A stretch of DNA of 64,000 nucleotides from Caulobacter sp. X (GTDB lineage Bacteria > Pseudomonadota > Alphaproteobacteria > Caulobacterales > Caulobacteraceae), in contig NZ_PEGF01000001.1 of the NCBI RefSeq assembly GCF_002742635.1, positions 124,001 through 188,000 of the forward strand, in the 5' to 3' direction. The notes under the pieces were generated by a model that had not been told where the DNA came from, ran no database searches, and saw only the letters and a program-made list of their open reading frames with translations. Of the stretch, positions 9,555 to 16,987 are shown in pieces. Positions within the stretch are counted from its first letter, which is position 1. Every line of letters starts with the position of its first letter. Position numbers and translations under genes: made by a program.

Positions 9555-11039
9555 ATGACGCCGACGGACCACGTCGCTCTCCAGGCGCGCCTGCAGCCCG
9601 ACCGGCCAGCGGCCGTTGATCTGGCGAGCGGACGTTCCTGGACCTATGCCGAACTGGACGGGGCCATCGCGCGCGCCGTCCGCGTGTTGCGTCAACGTGG
9701 CTTAGGGGAGGGCGACCGCCTCGCCACCCTCGCGCGCAACCGGGTGCTGCTCGCGGTCCTTCACCTGGCGTGCGCACGGCTGGGCGTGATGTTCGTTCCA
9801 CTCAACTGGCGCCTTTCGCCGGCCGAGGTCGCGGCCCTCGTGGAGGACGCGGCGCCGGCCCTGACGGTTGGTGACGGCCTTTTGGCGGCCGCGGGTCTCC
9901 AGGGGCTTGATCTCGACGTCTTGCAGGCCGAGATCGACGCGGCCGAACCTGAGACGGCGGTGCGACCTGACCGCGAGCGCCCTTCGCTAATCCTCTACAC
10001 GTCCGGCACCTCGGGCCGTCCCAAGGGCGCGATGCTCTCCGAGCGCAACCTTGACCAGACGGCCGTCAACTTCGGCCGCCTTGGCAAGGTGACGCACGAG
10101 AGCGTCTTCCTGGTCGATGCGCCGATGTTCCACATCATCGGCTTGATCACCTCGATCCGGCCGGTGCTGATGCACGGCGGGACAATCCTGGTGTCGGACG
10201 GTTTCGAGCCGGGCCGGACGCTGGCGCGGCTTGGCGATCCCGCCTTGGGCGTGACCCACTATTTCTGCGTGCCGCAGATGGCCGCCATGCTGCGGGCGCA
10301 GCCGGCCTTCGACGCCTCGGCGCTGAAGCGGCTGACCGCAATCTTCACCGGCGGCGCGCCGCACCCGGCCTCCGATATCCGCGCCTGGCTGGCGCAGGGC
10401 GTTCCGGTGGTCGATGGCTATGGCATGAGCGAGGCGGGGACCGTGTTCGGCATGCCGGCCGATGCGGCCTTGATCGACGCGCGAGCCGGGTCGGCTGGCC
10501 TGCCCATGCCCGCGGTGTTCACCCGCATCGTCGACGATCAGGACAACGATTGCCCGCCGGGTGTTCCGGGCGAGCTGCTGCTGAAGGGCGACAACGTCTT
10601 CCTCGGCTACTGGCGGCGGCCCGATGAAACCGCCCGCGCCTTTACCGAGGACGGCTGGTTCCGCACTGGCGACATCGCCCAGGCCGACGCAGAGGGCTAT
10701 CACTGGCTGGTCGATCGCAAGAAGGACATGTTCATCTCGGGCGGTGAGAACGTCTATCCCGCCGAGATCGAGGCGGCGCTGGCCGACCATCCAACGATCG
10801 TCGAATGTGCGGTCGTCGGCGTGCCCGACGCGCAATGGGGCGAGGTCGGCCATCTGGTGGCGACTTGTCGTGAGGGGGCGGCGTTGGAGCTGGCCGAGGT
10901 GCTGGCCCATCTCGAAAGCCGGCTGGCGCGCTACAAGCTTCCCAAGGGACTGACCCTGGTCGCCGCCTTGCCCCGCACCGCCTCGGGCAAGATCCTAAAG
11001 ACCGTTCTGCGAGAGCGCCTGATCGCCGAACAGGCCTGA
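9555..11039 (+). CDS. fcs: Feruloyl-CoA synthetase (ANL superfamily acyl-CoA ligase)
   Basis: ATP-dependent ligase expected to activate ferulate (probably also coumarate and caffeate) with CoA. The 494-residue product has the adenylation-domain motifs: the AMP-binding loop LILYTSGTSGRPKGAMLSERN (about residue 140), the DGYGMSEAGTVFGMP region, GWFRTGDIAQADAEGYHWLVDRKKDMFISGGENVYPAEIE hinge region, and the catalytic Lys in LPRTASGKILKTVLRERL near the C-terminus. AAGGAAGGCGAGAGCC precedes the ATG. It is 45 bp after ech and converges with vanB. The ferulate substrate is inferred from the operon; by sequence alone a medium-chain acyl-CoA ligase could not be excluded. Confidence 0.85.
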   Translation: MTPTDHVALQARLQPDRPAAVDLASGRSWTYAELDGAIARAVRVLRQRGLGEGDRLATLARNRVLLAVLHLACARLGVMFVPLNWRLSPAEVAALVEDAAPALTVGDGLLAAAGLQGLDLDVLQAEIDAAEPETAVRPDRERPSLILYTSGTSGRPKGAMLSERNLDQTAVNFGRLGKVTHESVFLVDAPMFHIIGLITSIRPVLMHGGTILVSDGFEPGRTLARLGDPALGVTHYFCVPQMAAMLRAQPAFDASALKRLTAIFTGGAPHPASDIRAWLAQGVPVVDGYGMSEAGTVFGMPADAALIDARAGSAGLPMPAVFTRIVDDQDNDCPPGVPGELLLKGDNVFLGYWRRPDETARAFTEDGWFRTGDIAQADAEGYHWLVDRKKDMFISGGENVYPAEIEAALADHPTIVECAVVGVPDAQWGEVGHLVATCREGAALELAEVLAHLESRLARYKLPKGLTLVAALPRTASGKILKTVLRERLIAEQA

Positions 11040-11049
11040 CGCCGTCGGC

Positions 11050-11997
11050 CTAGAGGTCGATCACGAGGCGGGGGCCGAGGGCGCGCGAGCAGCAGGGCGT
11101 GAAGTGATCGCCCGCGGCCTTCTCGTCATCGGTCTGGAAGGCGTCGCGATGGTCGATCTCGCCCTCGACGACCCGCGTTAGGCAGGTCCCGCAAACGCCC
11201 TGTTCGCAGGACAGCGGCACGAACACGCCGGCGGCTTCCAGAGCCTCCGCCGCGGTCTGGTTGGCGGCCACCGGCACGACCTGGCCGCTGCTGGCGAGGA
11301 CCAGTTCGAAGGGACGGTTTTCGCTCGAAGAGACCTGGGCTGCGAAATGCTCCTTGCGAACCTGAGCCGGCGTCCATCCGCGCGCCGCCGCGCCTTCGGT
11401 CACGAAGCTCATGAAGCCCGTGGGGCCACAGACATAGATCCGACGCCCCGGCGTCGGCGCAGCGAGGATCTGGTCGAGGTCGAGGCGGGTGTCCGGCTCG
11501 TCGTCGAAGGCCAGGCGAACCGACGACGCGAACGGCGCGTTCGCCAGCTCCTCGAGGAACGCCGCGCGAGACCGCGAGCGGGCGCAATAGTAGAGCGTAA
11601 ACGGCGCTCCCAGCGCATGAAGCCGATGCGCCATGGCGAGGATCGGCGTCACCCCGACGCCGCCGGCGAACAGCAAATGCTCGCGCCCGGCCTCATCCAA
11701 GGCGAAGAGGTTGCGCGGCGGACTGATCGTGAGCGTCGCGCCCTTGAGCAGGGCGTCGTGCACGAAGGCCGAGCCGCCCCGCGACGTCGGCTCGCGCAAG
11801 ACGGCGATCCGATAGCGGCCCAGGTCAGCCGGGTCGTTGCACAGGGAGTACTGGCGGGTCAGGCCATTGCCGAGGAAGAGATCGACGTGGGCTCCAGCGC
11901 TGAACGGCGGCAGGTCGCCGCCGTCGGCGTGGACGAGATCCAGGCCGACAATATCGTCCGCCACGGTGGCGCGAGACGCGACGCGAACCTTGATCAT
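11050..11997 (-). CDS. vanB: Vanillate O-demethylase reductase component
   Basis: Electron-transfer partner of VanA: it passes electrons from NAD(P)H through a flavin and a plant-type 2Fe-2S cluster to the Rieske oxygenase. The 315-residue product has a FAD/FMN-binding barrel with RQYSLCNDPADLGRYRIAVLRE, a nucleotide-binding half with LLFAGGVGVTPILAMAHRL and IYVCGPTGFMSF, and a C-terminal ferredoxin domain with the Cys pattern PLSCEQGVCGTCLTRVVEG plus TPCCSRALG. This order is that of phthalate-dioxygenase-reductase-type enzymes. The ATG at 11997 overlaps the vanA stop by four bases. It converges with fcs, with 10 bp between the two stop codons. Confidence 0.94.
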   Translation of the reverse strand: MIKVRVASRATVADDIVGLDLVHADGGDLPPFSAGAHVDLFLGNGLTRQYSLCNDPADLGRYRIAVLREPTSRGGSAFVHDALLKGATLTISPPRNLFALDEAGREHLLFAGGVGVTPILAMAHRLHALGAPFTLYYCARSRSRAAFLEELANAPFASSVRLAFDDEPDTRLDLDQILAAPTPGRRIYVCGPTGFMSFVTEGAAARGWTPAQVRKEHFAAQVSSSENRPFELVLASSGQVVPVAANQTAAEALEAAGVFVPLSCEQGVCGTCLTRVVEGEIDHRDAFQTDDEKAAGDHFTPCCSRALGPRLVIDL

Positions 11998-13064
11998 CCG
12001 ACGCGCGCCGCGGCTTCTTGCGCGATGGCCTTGTCGATCGCCATGCGCGAGCGCACCCCGCCGGCGTCGATGTTCAGCTTCAGAAGCTTGCGGTCGGGCC
12101 AGGCCAGCAGGTTCTTCTGTTGACGTTCCAGCATCTCTAGGTCTTCGCCAAAGATCTTGCCTTGGCCCTCGCGGATCGTGTCGGTGAGGGCCGCGTCCTG
12201 AACCGCGAAGCTGCGGGCCATGCCCCAGAAGTAGTGGTGCGAGGTCTCGGTCTCGGGCGTGATGAAGTCGACGACGACGCTGGAGACCTTCTTGTCCGCT
12301 GGCGCGTGGTAGCCGCCGTTTCCGGCCAGGGCGACGCCGACCTCGATCATCACGTGGCTGGGCAGCGAGAAGCGGCAGATCTGCCAACGGTCGACCAGGG
12401 CGTCCTCCGGCAAGCCGGCGCCCTTCAGCGCCATGCGCCAGAAGGGCGGGGCATGGATCCCGTCCATGAACCGGCTGGTCACAACCTCGTCCCCCTCGAG
12501 CTTGGTCGTCACCGGCGCCTCGTCGATCTCCTTCTGGCCGATGCTGGTGGCGTGGACATAGGTCTCGTGAGTCAGGTCCATCAGGTTGTCGACCATCAGC
12601 CGATAGTCGCAGGCGATGTGATAGAGCCCGCCGCCATAGGCCCAGTCCGGGCTCTCCGCCCAGAACAGCGGATGCAGCTTGGCGGGATCGGCCTGGGCCG
12701 GATCGCCTGGCCACACCCAGATGAAGCCGTAGCGTTCTAGCACCGGATAGGCGCGGATGGCGGGGAAGCCGCCGACCCTCTGGCCCGGCATGGAGGACGC
12801 GCGACCGTCGCAGCCCATGGCCAGGCCATGATAGCCGCAGACTAGCTCGCCATCCCGAACGAAGCCTAGCGACAGCGGCGCGCCGCGGTGCGGGCAGAAG
12901 TCCTCCAAGGCGACCGCCTGACCGTCCTTGCCGCGATGGAAAACGATGGACTGGCCGCAGATGCGCCGACCCAGCGGTTTATCGGCGATCTCGTTCGGCG
13001 TGCACGCGACATACCAGGCGTCGAGCGGCCAGGGGGGGAGGGAAGTCGCCAGTTCAGTGCCCAT
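11994..13064 (-). CDS. vanA: Vanillate O-demethylase oxygenase component (Rieske)
   Basis: Rieske non-haem iron oxygenase that demethylates vanillate to protocatechuate and formaldehyde. The 356-residue product has the Rieske 2Fe-2S motif CPHRGAPLSLGFVRDGELVCGYHG (a CxH then CxxH pair, residues about 45-70) and the mononuclear-iron region NLMDLTHETYVHATSIG (about 150-170). I preferred ATG 13064 (MGTELATSLPPW) because GAGGAAACGAAG lies just before it; a longer in-frame start at 13109 would run into the first van operator. Transcription comes from the vanA-vanR divergent region with two VanR-type palindromes, so it is expected to be induced by vanillate. Confidence 0.95.
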   Translation of the reverse strand: MGTELATSLPPWPLDAWYVACTPNEIADKPLGRRICGQSIVFHRGKDGQAVALEDFCPHRGAPLSLGFVRDGELVCGYHGLAMGCDGRASSMPGQRVGGFPAIRAYPVLERYGFIWVWPGDPAQADPAKLHPLFWAESPDWAYGGGLYHIACDYRLMVDNLMDLTHETYVHATSIGQKEIDEAPVTTKLEGDEVVTSRFMDGIHAPPFWRMALKGAGLPEDALVDRWQICRFSLPSHVMIEVGVALAGNGGYHAPADKKVSSVVVDFITPETETSHHYFWGMARSFAVQDAALTDTIREGQGKIFGEDLEMLERQQKNLLAWPDRKLLKLNIDAGGVRSRMAIDKAIAQEAAARVG

Positions 13065-13096
13065 CTTCGTTTCCTCACGCGGTCTTTGGTCTTCGC

Positions 13097-13112
13097 CAAT
13101 TGGATCCAATTG
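13097..13112. promoter_or_regulatory. VanR operator 1
   Basis: A perfect 16-bp palindrome, CAATTGGATCCAATTG, with the core ATTGGATCCAAT. This core is the known recognition sequence of Caulobacter VanR. The element lies about 33 bp upstream of the chosen vanA start and is centred 40 bp from operator 2. Confidence 0.88.
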
Positions 13113-13133
13113 TCACGGCTAAGGCGGCCTGCG

Positions 13134-13155
13134 TCAAGATTGGATCCAATCTTGA
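13134..13155. promoter_or_regulatory. VanR operator 2
   Basis: A perfect 22-bp palindrome with the same ATTGGATCCAAT core at 13139-13150, flanked by TCAAG and CTTGA arms. It lies 38 bp upstream of vanR. The 40-bp centre-to-centre distance from operator 1 is close to four helical turns, so two dimers would sit on the same face and could repress both vanAB and vanR. Confidence 0.88.
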
Positions 13156-13193
13156 GCTTGTTAGGCGCTCGGCCCGTCGGCTAGGATTCGGCC

Positions 13194-13928
13194 ATGGAGA
13201 CGCCGAGGATGAAGCCGGGCCAGCGGGTGCTGATGGCCCTTCGCAAGATGATCGCCTCGGGCGAGATCAAGAGCGGCGAACGTATCGCCGAGATCCCCAC
13301 GGCCGCGGCGCTGGGCGTGTCGCGGATGCCCGTGCGGACCGCCTTGCGCAGCTTGGAGCAGGAAGGTCTCGTCGTCAGGCTCGGCGCCCGCGGCTACGCG
13401 GCCCGGGGCGTCTCGATCGGCCAGATCCGCGACGCCATTGAGGTGCGCGGCGTCCTGGAAGGCTTCGCCGTCCGGCGCCTGGCCGAAAAGGGTCTTGCGC
13501 CGGAGATCCATGAACGTCTGAGCACCTTGATCAAGGAGGGCGACGACCTGTTCGCCAAGGGACGGCTGAAGTCCGAGGACCTCGATCGATACGCCAGCTA
13601 CAATCTGGCTTTTCACGACACCTTAGTGGCCGCCGCGGGCAACGCCGCCGTGGAGATCGCGCTGGCCCGCAACAACTTCGAGCCTTTCGCCGGGGCCGGA
13701 GCGCTGGCGTTGGACCTGACGGATCTCGCGGGCGAGTACGACCATCTCCTGGCCGCCCACCGCCAACACAAGGCCGTGCTGGACGCGGTCACGCGCGGCG
13801 ATTTCCTGGCGGCTGAGCAGATCATGCGTGATCACGCCCTGGCCGCCGTCCGTAACGCGAAAGTCTTCGAGGCGGCCATGGCGGCCGGATCCCCAGTTGG
13901 TGCCGCGCCCACCATCCGCGCGGACTGA
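13194..13928 (+). CDS. vanR: GntR-family vanillate repressor
   Basis: Repressor of vanAB released by vanillate. The 244-residue protein has an N-terminal winged helix-turn-helix (about residues 10-75: RVLMALRKMIASGEIKSGERIAEIPTAAALGVSRMPVRTALRSLEQEGLVV) and an all-helical FCD-type ligand domain (about 85-225) with RDAIEVRGVLEGFAVRRLAE and the His-rich metal/ligand positions in YNLAFHDTLV, LAAHRQHKAVLDAV and MRDHALAA. It is divergent from vanAB with two VanR-core palindromes between, which is the established Caulobacter arrangement. A few extra residues precede the conserved MKPGQ; ATG 13212 is an alternative start. Confidence 0.92.
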   Translation: METPRMKPGQRVLMALRKMIASGEIKSGERIAEIPTAAALGVSRMPVRTALRSLEQEGLVVRLGARGYAARGVSIGQIRDAIEVRGVLEGFAVRRLAEKGLAPEIHERLSTLIKEGDDLFAKGRLKSEDLDRYASYNLAFHDTLVAAAGNAAVEIALARNNFEPFAGAGALALDLTDLAGEYDHLLAAHRQHKAVLDAVTRGDFLAAEQIMRDHALAAVRNAKVFEAAMAAGSPVGAAPTIRAD

Positions 13929-13973
13929 ATCTGGGCGAACGAGGGCTAGAACTCTCCTCGGAACCGCTTTAGA

Positions 13974-14006
13974 GGCATTCGAATACAGTTTCCTCGGCGT
14001 ACGAAT
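13974..14006. promoter_or_regulatory. Candidate autoregulatory operator of the MarR gene
   Basis: GGCATTCGAAT (13974-13984, containing the 8-bp palindrome ATTCGAAT) and CGGCGTACGAAT (13995-14006) lie just before the MarR gene. The second matches 11 of 12 bases of the vdh-upstream motif at 7176-7187. An arrangement with an autoregulated MarR that also controls vdh-ech-fcs is plausible but untested. Confidence 0.4.
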
Positions 14007-14024
14007 TTTTTGGGATTTGCTGAT

Positions 14025-14450
14025 ATGGAAGAGATCGCCGCCTTCGGCGTCCTGGGAAACCGCCTGGGGCTGCAGCTGCATTATGCCGATGTGCGTGCGA
14101 TGACCGGCCTGAGCGCTCGCCTGGCTCCGTTGGGTGTTACGCCGGCTCGAGCCACAGCGATCGTCTATATCGGTCTCCACCCGGGGTGTGATCAGACCAC
14201 GCTTGGGCGAGCGTTGGGCGTCAATCGCGCCAGCACCGTCAAGGCCGTGGATGAGATGGAAGCGTTGGGCGCCATCGAGCGCCGCCCCGGACGCGATCGA
14301 CGCACCAACGCCCTACATCTGACCTCTGCGGGCGAGGCGTTGCGGGCCCGTATCGAACAGGAAACGGCTATCCACGACCAGGAGGCCTTCGCGGTGCTCA
14401 CCGACAAGGAGCGTGAACAGCTCAGCCTGCTGCTGGCGAAGCTGCGCTAG
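14025..14450 (+). CDS. MarR-family transcriptional regulator
   Basis: A 141-residue winged helix-turn-helix regulator. The recognition region is GCDQTTLGRALGVNRASTVKAVDEMEALGAIERRPGRDRRTNALHLTSAGEALRARI, a typical MarR helix-turn-helix plus wing with the DxR signature; the C-terminal helix TDKEREQLSLLLAKLR would form the dimer interface. ATG 14025 was chosen over an upstream TTG at 14010. In several bacteria ferulate-catabolic operons are controlled by MarR proteins that respond to hydroxycinnamoyl-CoA thioesters, and similar motifs lie upstream of vdh and of this gene, so a ferulate role is a reasonable inference. It converges with the REC-kinase gene, with two bases between the stops. Confidence 0.8.
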   Translation: MEEIAAFGVLGNRLGLQLHYADVRAMTGLSARLAPLGVTPARATAIVYIGLHPGCDQTTLGRALGVNRASTVKAVDEMEALGAIERRPGRDRRTNALHLTSAGEALRARIEQETAIHDQEAFAVLTDKEREQLSLLLAKLR

Positions 14451-14452
14451 CT

Positions 14453-15601
14453 CTAGGCCGCGGGTTCCGTCACCGGTAGCCGCACGGTGAAGGCGCTGCC
14501 GCGGTTCTCTCCGGCGCTGTCCACGGTGATGACGCCGCCGTGCAGGTTGACGAGCTGCTTGACCAGGGCGAGGCCGATCCCGAGACCGCCCTGCGCCTTG
14601 CCCAGGTGATCCTCCACCTGGGCGAAGATCTCGAAAATCTTCGACTGCATCTCGGTCGGGATCCCGACCCCCGTGTCGGACACCGTGATGGAGGCCCATC
14701 CATCGGCGGCCCTTGCGGTCAGGGAAACAGTGCCGCCGCTCGGCGTATATTTGGCCGCGTTGTTCAGCAGGTTCGAGACGATCTGGGCCAGCCGGGTATG
14801 ATCGCCGTCCAGCCAGATCGGCGTGTCCGGAAGATCCGTGACGAAGCTGTGGCCGCCAGCCTCGATGGTGTGCTGGCTGGCGTCGATCGCTGACTGCAGG
14901 ACCTCGCCCAGTTCCACTCGCGCGGTCTTCAACACGATCTTGCCCTGGCTGACGCGTGAGACGTCCAGCAGATCGTCGACCAGATGGGTCAGGTGTTCCA
15001 GCAAGCGCTCCATGCGCATGCGGATATCCGCCGCGCGTTCGGGCGGGATGTCCTTGTTCAGCAGGTGCAGGCCGCCGCCGAGGGCCGCGACGGGGTTGCG
15101 CAACTCGTGAGCCAGGACGGCCAGGAAGTTGTCCTTGTGGCGGTCGGCGCGGCGCAGGGCCTGGGCCGCGGCTTCGAGCTCGTCGCGCTGAGCTTCTAGC
15201 TGCCGCCGCTGCTCGTAGAGGTCGAAGAAGACATTGGCCTTGCTGCGCAGGATGTGCGCCTCGATCGGCTTCTGGATGAAGTCGACCGCGCCCGCTTCGT
15301 AGCCTCGGAAGCGTCGCTGATTGCTGGCCGCGCCGGCGGTGACGAAGATGATCGGGATATGCTTGGCGCGCTCGCTGCCGCGCATGAATTCGGCCAGCTC
15401 GAAGCCGTCCATGCCGGGCATCTGCACGTCCAGCAGCGCCAGGGCGACCTCATGCTCCAGAAGAAGCTCCAGGGCCTCTTCGCCGGACCGGGCCTTGAGG
15501 CACGTCAGGCCATCGCGCTGCAGCAGCGCCTCGAGAGCCAGGAGGTTCTCTTCCAGGTCGTCGACCAGGAGGAAGTTGATCGGCTTGTCCGCTGTGGTCA
15601 T
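14453..15601 (-). CDS. REC-HisKA-HATPase hybrid histidine kinase
   Basis: Soluble 382-residue signalling protein with an N-terminal receiver domain (about residues 8-125: FLLVDDLEENLLALEALL with the acidic pair, phospho-acceptor Asp in LALLDVQMPGMDGFELAE, Lys in IQKPIEA), a short coiled coil, a HisKA domain with the phospho-His in LAVLAHELRNPVAALGG (about 165) and a HATPase domain (SNLLNNAAKYTPSGG, VSDTGVGIPTEMQSKIFEIF, GGLGIGLALVKQLV). There is no transmembrane segment or sensory domain, so input must come through the receiver. It is the last gene of the kinase-CheR-CheB operon, overlapping cheB by four bases. Confidence 0.9.
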   Translation of the reverse strand: MTTADKPINFLLVDDLEENLLALEALLQRDGLTCLKARSGEEALELLLEHEVALALLDVQMPGMDGFELAEFMRGSERAKHIPIIFVTAGAASNQRRFRGYEAGAVDFIQKPIEAHILRSKANVFFDLYEQRRQLEAQRDELEAAAQALRRADRHKDNFLAVLAHELRNPVAALGGGLHLLNKDIPPERAADIRMRMERLLEHLTHLVDDLLDVSRVSQGKIVLKTARVELGEVLQSAIDASQHTIEAGGHSFVTDLPDTPIWLDGDHTRLAQIVSNLLNNAAKYTPSGGTVSLTARAADGWASITVSDTGVGIPTEMQSKIFEIFAQVEDHLGKAQGGLGIGLALVKQLVNLHGGVITVDSAGENRGSAFTVRLPVTEPAA

Positions 15602-16167
15602 GCGGTCCCCAAACTCGACAGGTAGGACGCGATCGCGTCGAGGGTCATGGTGGAGGCGGTCGGGCAGGCCTCCAGGGCGGCGTCGGGCATGGCCGTGGCG
15701 TAGGCCTCGGCGCGGTCTTGCACAATGGCTCTGCCCCCGGCCTCCAAAACCGCCCGGAGACCGGCCGCGCCATCATGGTTCGCGCCGGTCAGGATGACGC
15801 CGACAAGGCGCTCGCCATAGGCGTCGGCCGCGCTCTCGAACAATACGTCGATCGAGGGGCGGGAGTAGTTGACCGGTTCGTCGGTCGAGAGCGCCAGGGT
15901 CCCATCGTTTTCCACCAGCAGGTGGTAGTCGGAAGGCGCGAAATAGATCACGCCGCCGGCCAGCGGTTCCTTGTCTTCGGCCTCCTTGACGGTCAGGCGG
16001 CACTTGGCTTGCAGCAGGGGCACCAGGACGTTGTCGCGGTCCGGCGGCACATGGACCACCACCAGCACCGGCAGCGCGAAGCCTGGGGGCAGGGCGGGAA
16101 GCAAGGCCAAAAGCGCCTGCACGGCGCCGGCGGACGCGCCAATCACGATAAGGCGGACGCCGCTCAT
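15598..16167 (-). CDS. CheB-type protein-glutamate methylesterase, stand-alone catalytic domain
   Basis: A 189-residue protein consisting only of the CheB methylesterase domain; the usual N-terminal receiver is absent. The catalytic triad is recognisable: Ser in IVIGASAGAVQAL near residue 11, His in VVVHVPPDRDN, and Asp in ILTGANHDGAAGLRAV. It overlaps the CheR-type gene upstream and the REC-kinase downstream, both by ATGA. No chemoreceptor, cheA or cheW is near, so the pair probably modifies a non-flagellar target, perhaps the coiled-coil region of the operon's own large kinase. The lack of a receiver means activity is not controlled by intramolecular phosphorylation. Confidence 0.92.
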   Translation of the reverse strand: MSGVRLIVIGASAGAVQALLALLPALPPGFALPVLVVVHVPPDRDNVLVPLLQAKCRLTVKEAEDKEPLAGGVIYFAPSDYHLLVENDGTLALSTDEPVNYSRPSIDVLFESAADAYGERLVGVILTGANHDGAAGLRAVLEAGGRAIVQDRAEAYATAMPDAALEACPTASTMTLDAIASYLSSLGTA

Positions 16168-16985
16168 GACTCGCGCCTCTGGTAGATCTTCTCGGCGGCG
16201 GCGAACTCCGAGAACGCCGCGGCGTGCGCCGAGAACCGGAGGCTCTCCTTGGAGCCCAGACCTAGAAAGCCCTTGCGCGTCAGGGACTCGCGGAAGAGGC
16301 CGATCGCGCGATCCTGCAGCGGACGATCGAAATAGATCATCACGTTGCGGCAGGAGATCAGGTGCATTTCGGCGAACACCGCGTCGGTCACCAGGCTGTG
16401 GTCGGAGAAGACCACCCGGTTGCGCAGCGACTTGTCGAACGCCGCGCGGCCGTAGGCGGCGGTATAGTAGTCGGACAGCGAGGACTTGCCGCCGGACTTC
16501 TGGTGGTTCTCGGTGAACTTGCGGATGCGGTCCAGGTCGTAGACCCCGGCCTCGGCGGCGGCCAGCGCCTCGGGATTGATGTCTGTCGCGTAGAAGATCG
16601 TCCGGTCGTAGAGACCTTCCTCGCGGAACAGGATGGCCAGCGAATAGACCTCCTCGCCGCTGCTGCAGCCGGCGATCCAGACCTTGAGGGAGGGATAGGT
16701 GCGCAGGTGTGGCACGACCTTTTCGCGCAGGGCGCGGAAGTAGGACGGGTCGCGGAACATCTCGCTCACCTGGACGGTGAGAAAGCCGAGCAGGCGCGGA
16801 AGCATGGACGGATCGTGCAGCACGCGATCCTGCATCGCCGACACTGACGAGAAGCCCAGTTGGCTGCGCGCCTGGGTCAGGCGGCGCTTGATCGAGGCGC
16901 GCGCGTAATGGCGGAAGTCGTAGTGATAGCGCTGGTACAGCGCCTCCAGCAGCAGCTGGATTTCAAGGTCTTCGATATCCGACAC
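16164..16985 (-). CDS. CheR-type protein-glutamate methyltransferase
   Basis: S-adenosylmethionine-dependent methyltransferase of 273 residues. The N-terminal helical domain (YQRYHYDFRHYARASIKRRLTQARSQLG) and the methyltransferase fold are both present: EMFRDPSYFRALREKVVPHL, the SAM loop VWIAGCSSGEEVYSLAILF, FYATDINPEALAAAEAG, and the CheR signature SCRNVMIYFDRPLQ. No tetratricopeptide tail follows. The start is GTG 16985, two bases after the TAG of the hybrid kinase, so it is coupled to that gene, and it overlaps the CheB-type gene. It forms a writer/eraser pair with CheB. Confidence 0.92.
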   Translation of the reverse strand: MSDIEDLEIQLLLEALYQRYHYDFRHYARASIKRRLTQARSQLGFSSVSAMQDRVLHDPSMLPRLLGFLTVQVSEMFRDPSYFRALREKVVPHLRTYPSLKVWIAGCSSGEEVYSLAILFREEGLYDRTIFYATDINPEALAAAEAGVYDLDRIRKFTENHQKSGGKSSLSDYYTAAYGRAAFDKSLRNRVVFSDHSLVTDAVFAEMHLISCRNVMIYFDRPLQDRAIGLFRESLTRKGFLGLGSKESLRFSAHAAAFSEFAAAEKIYQRRES

Positions 16986-16987
16986 GC

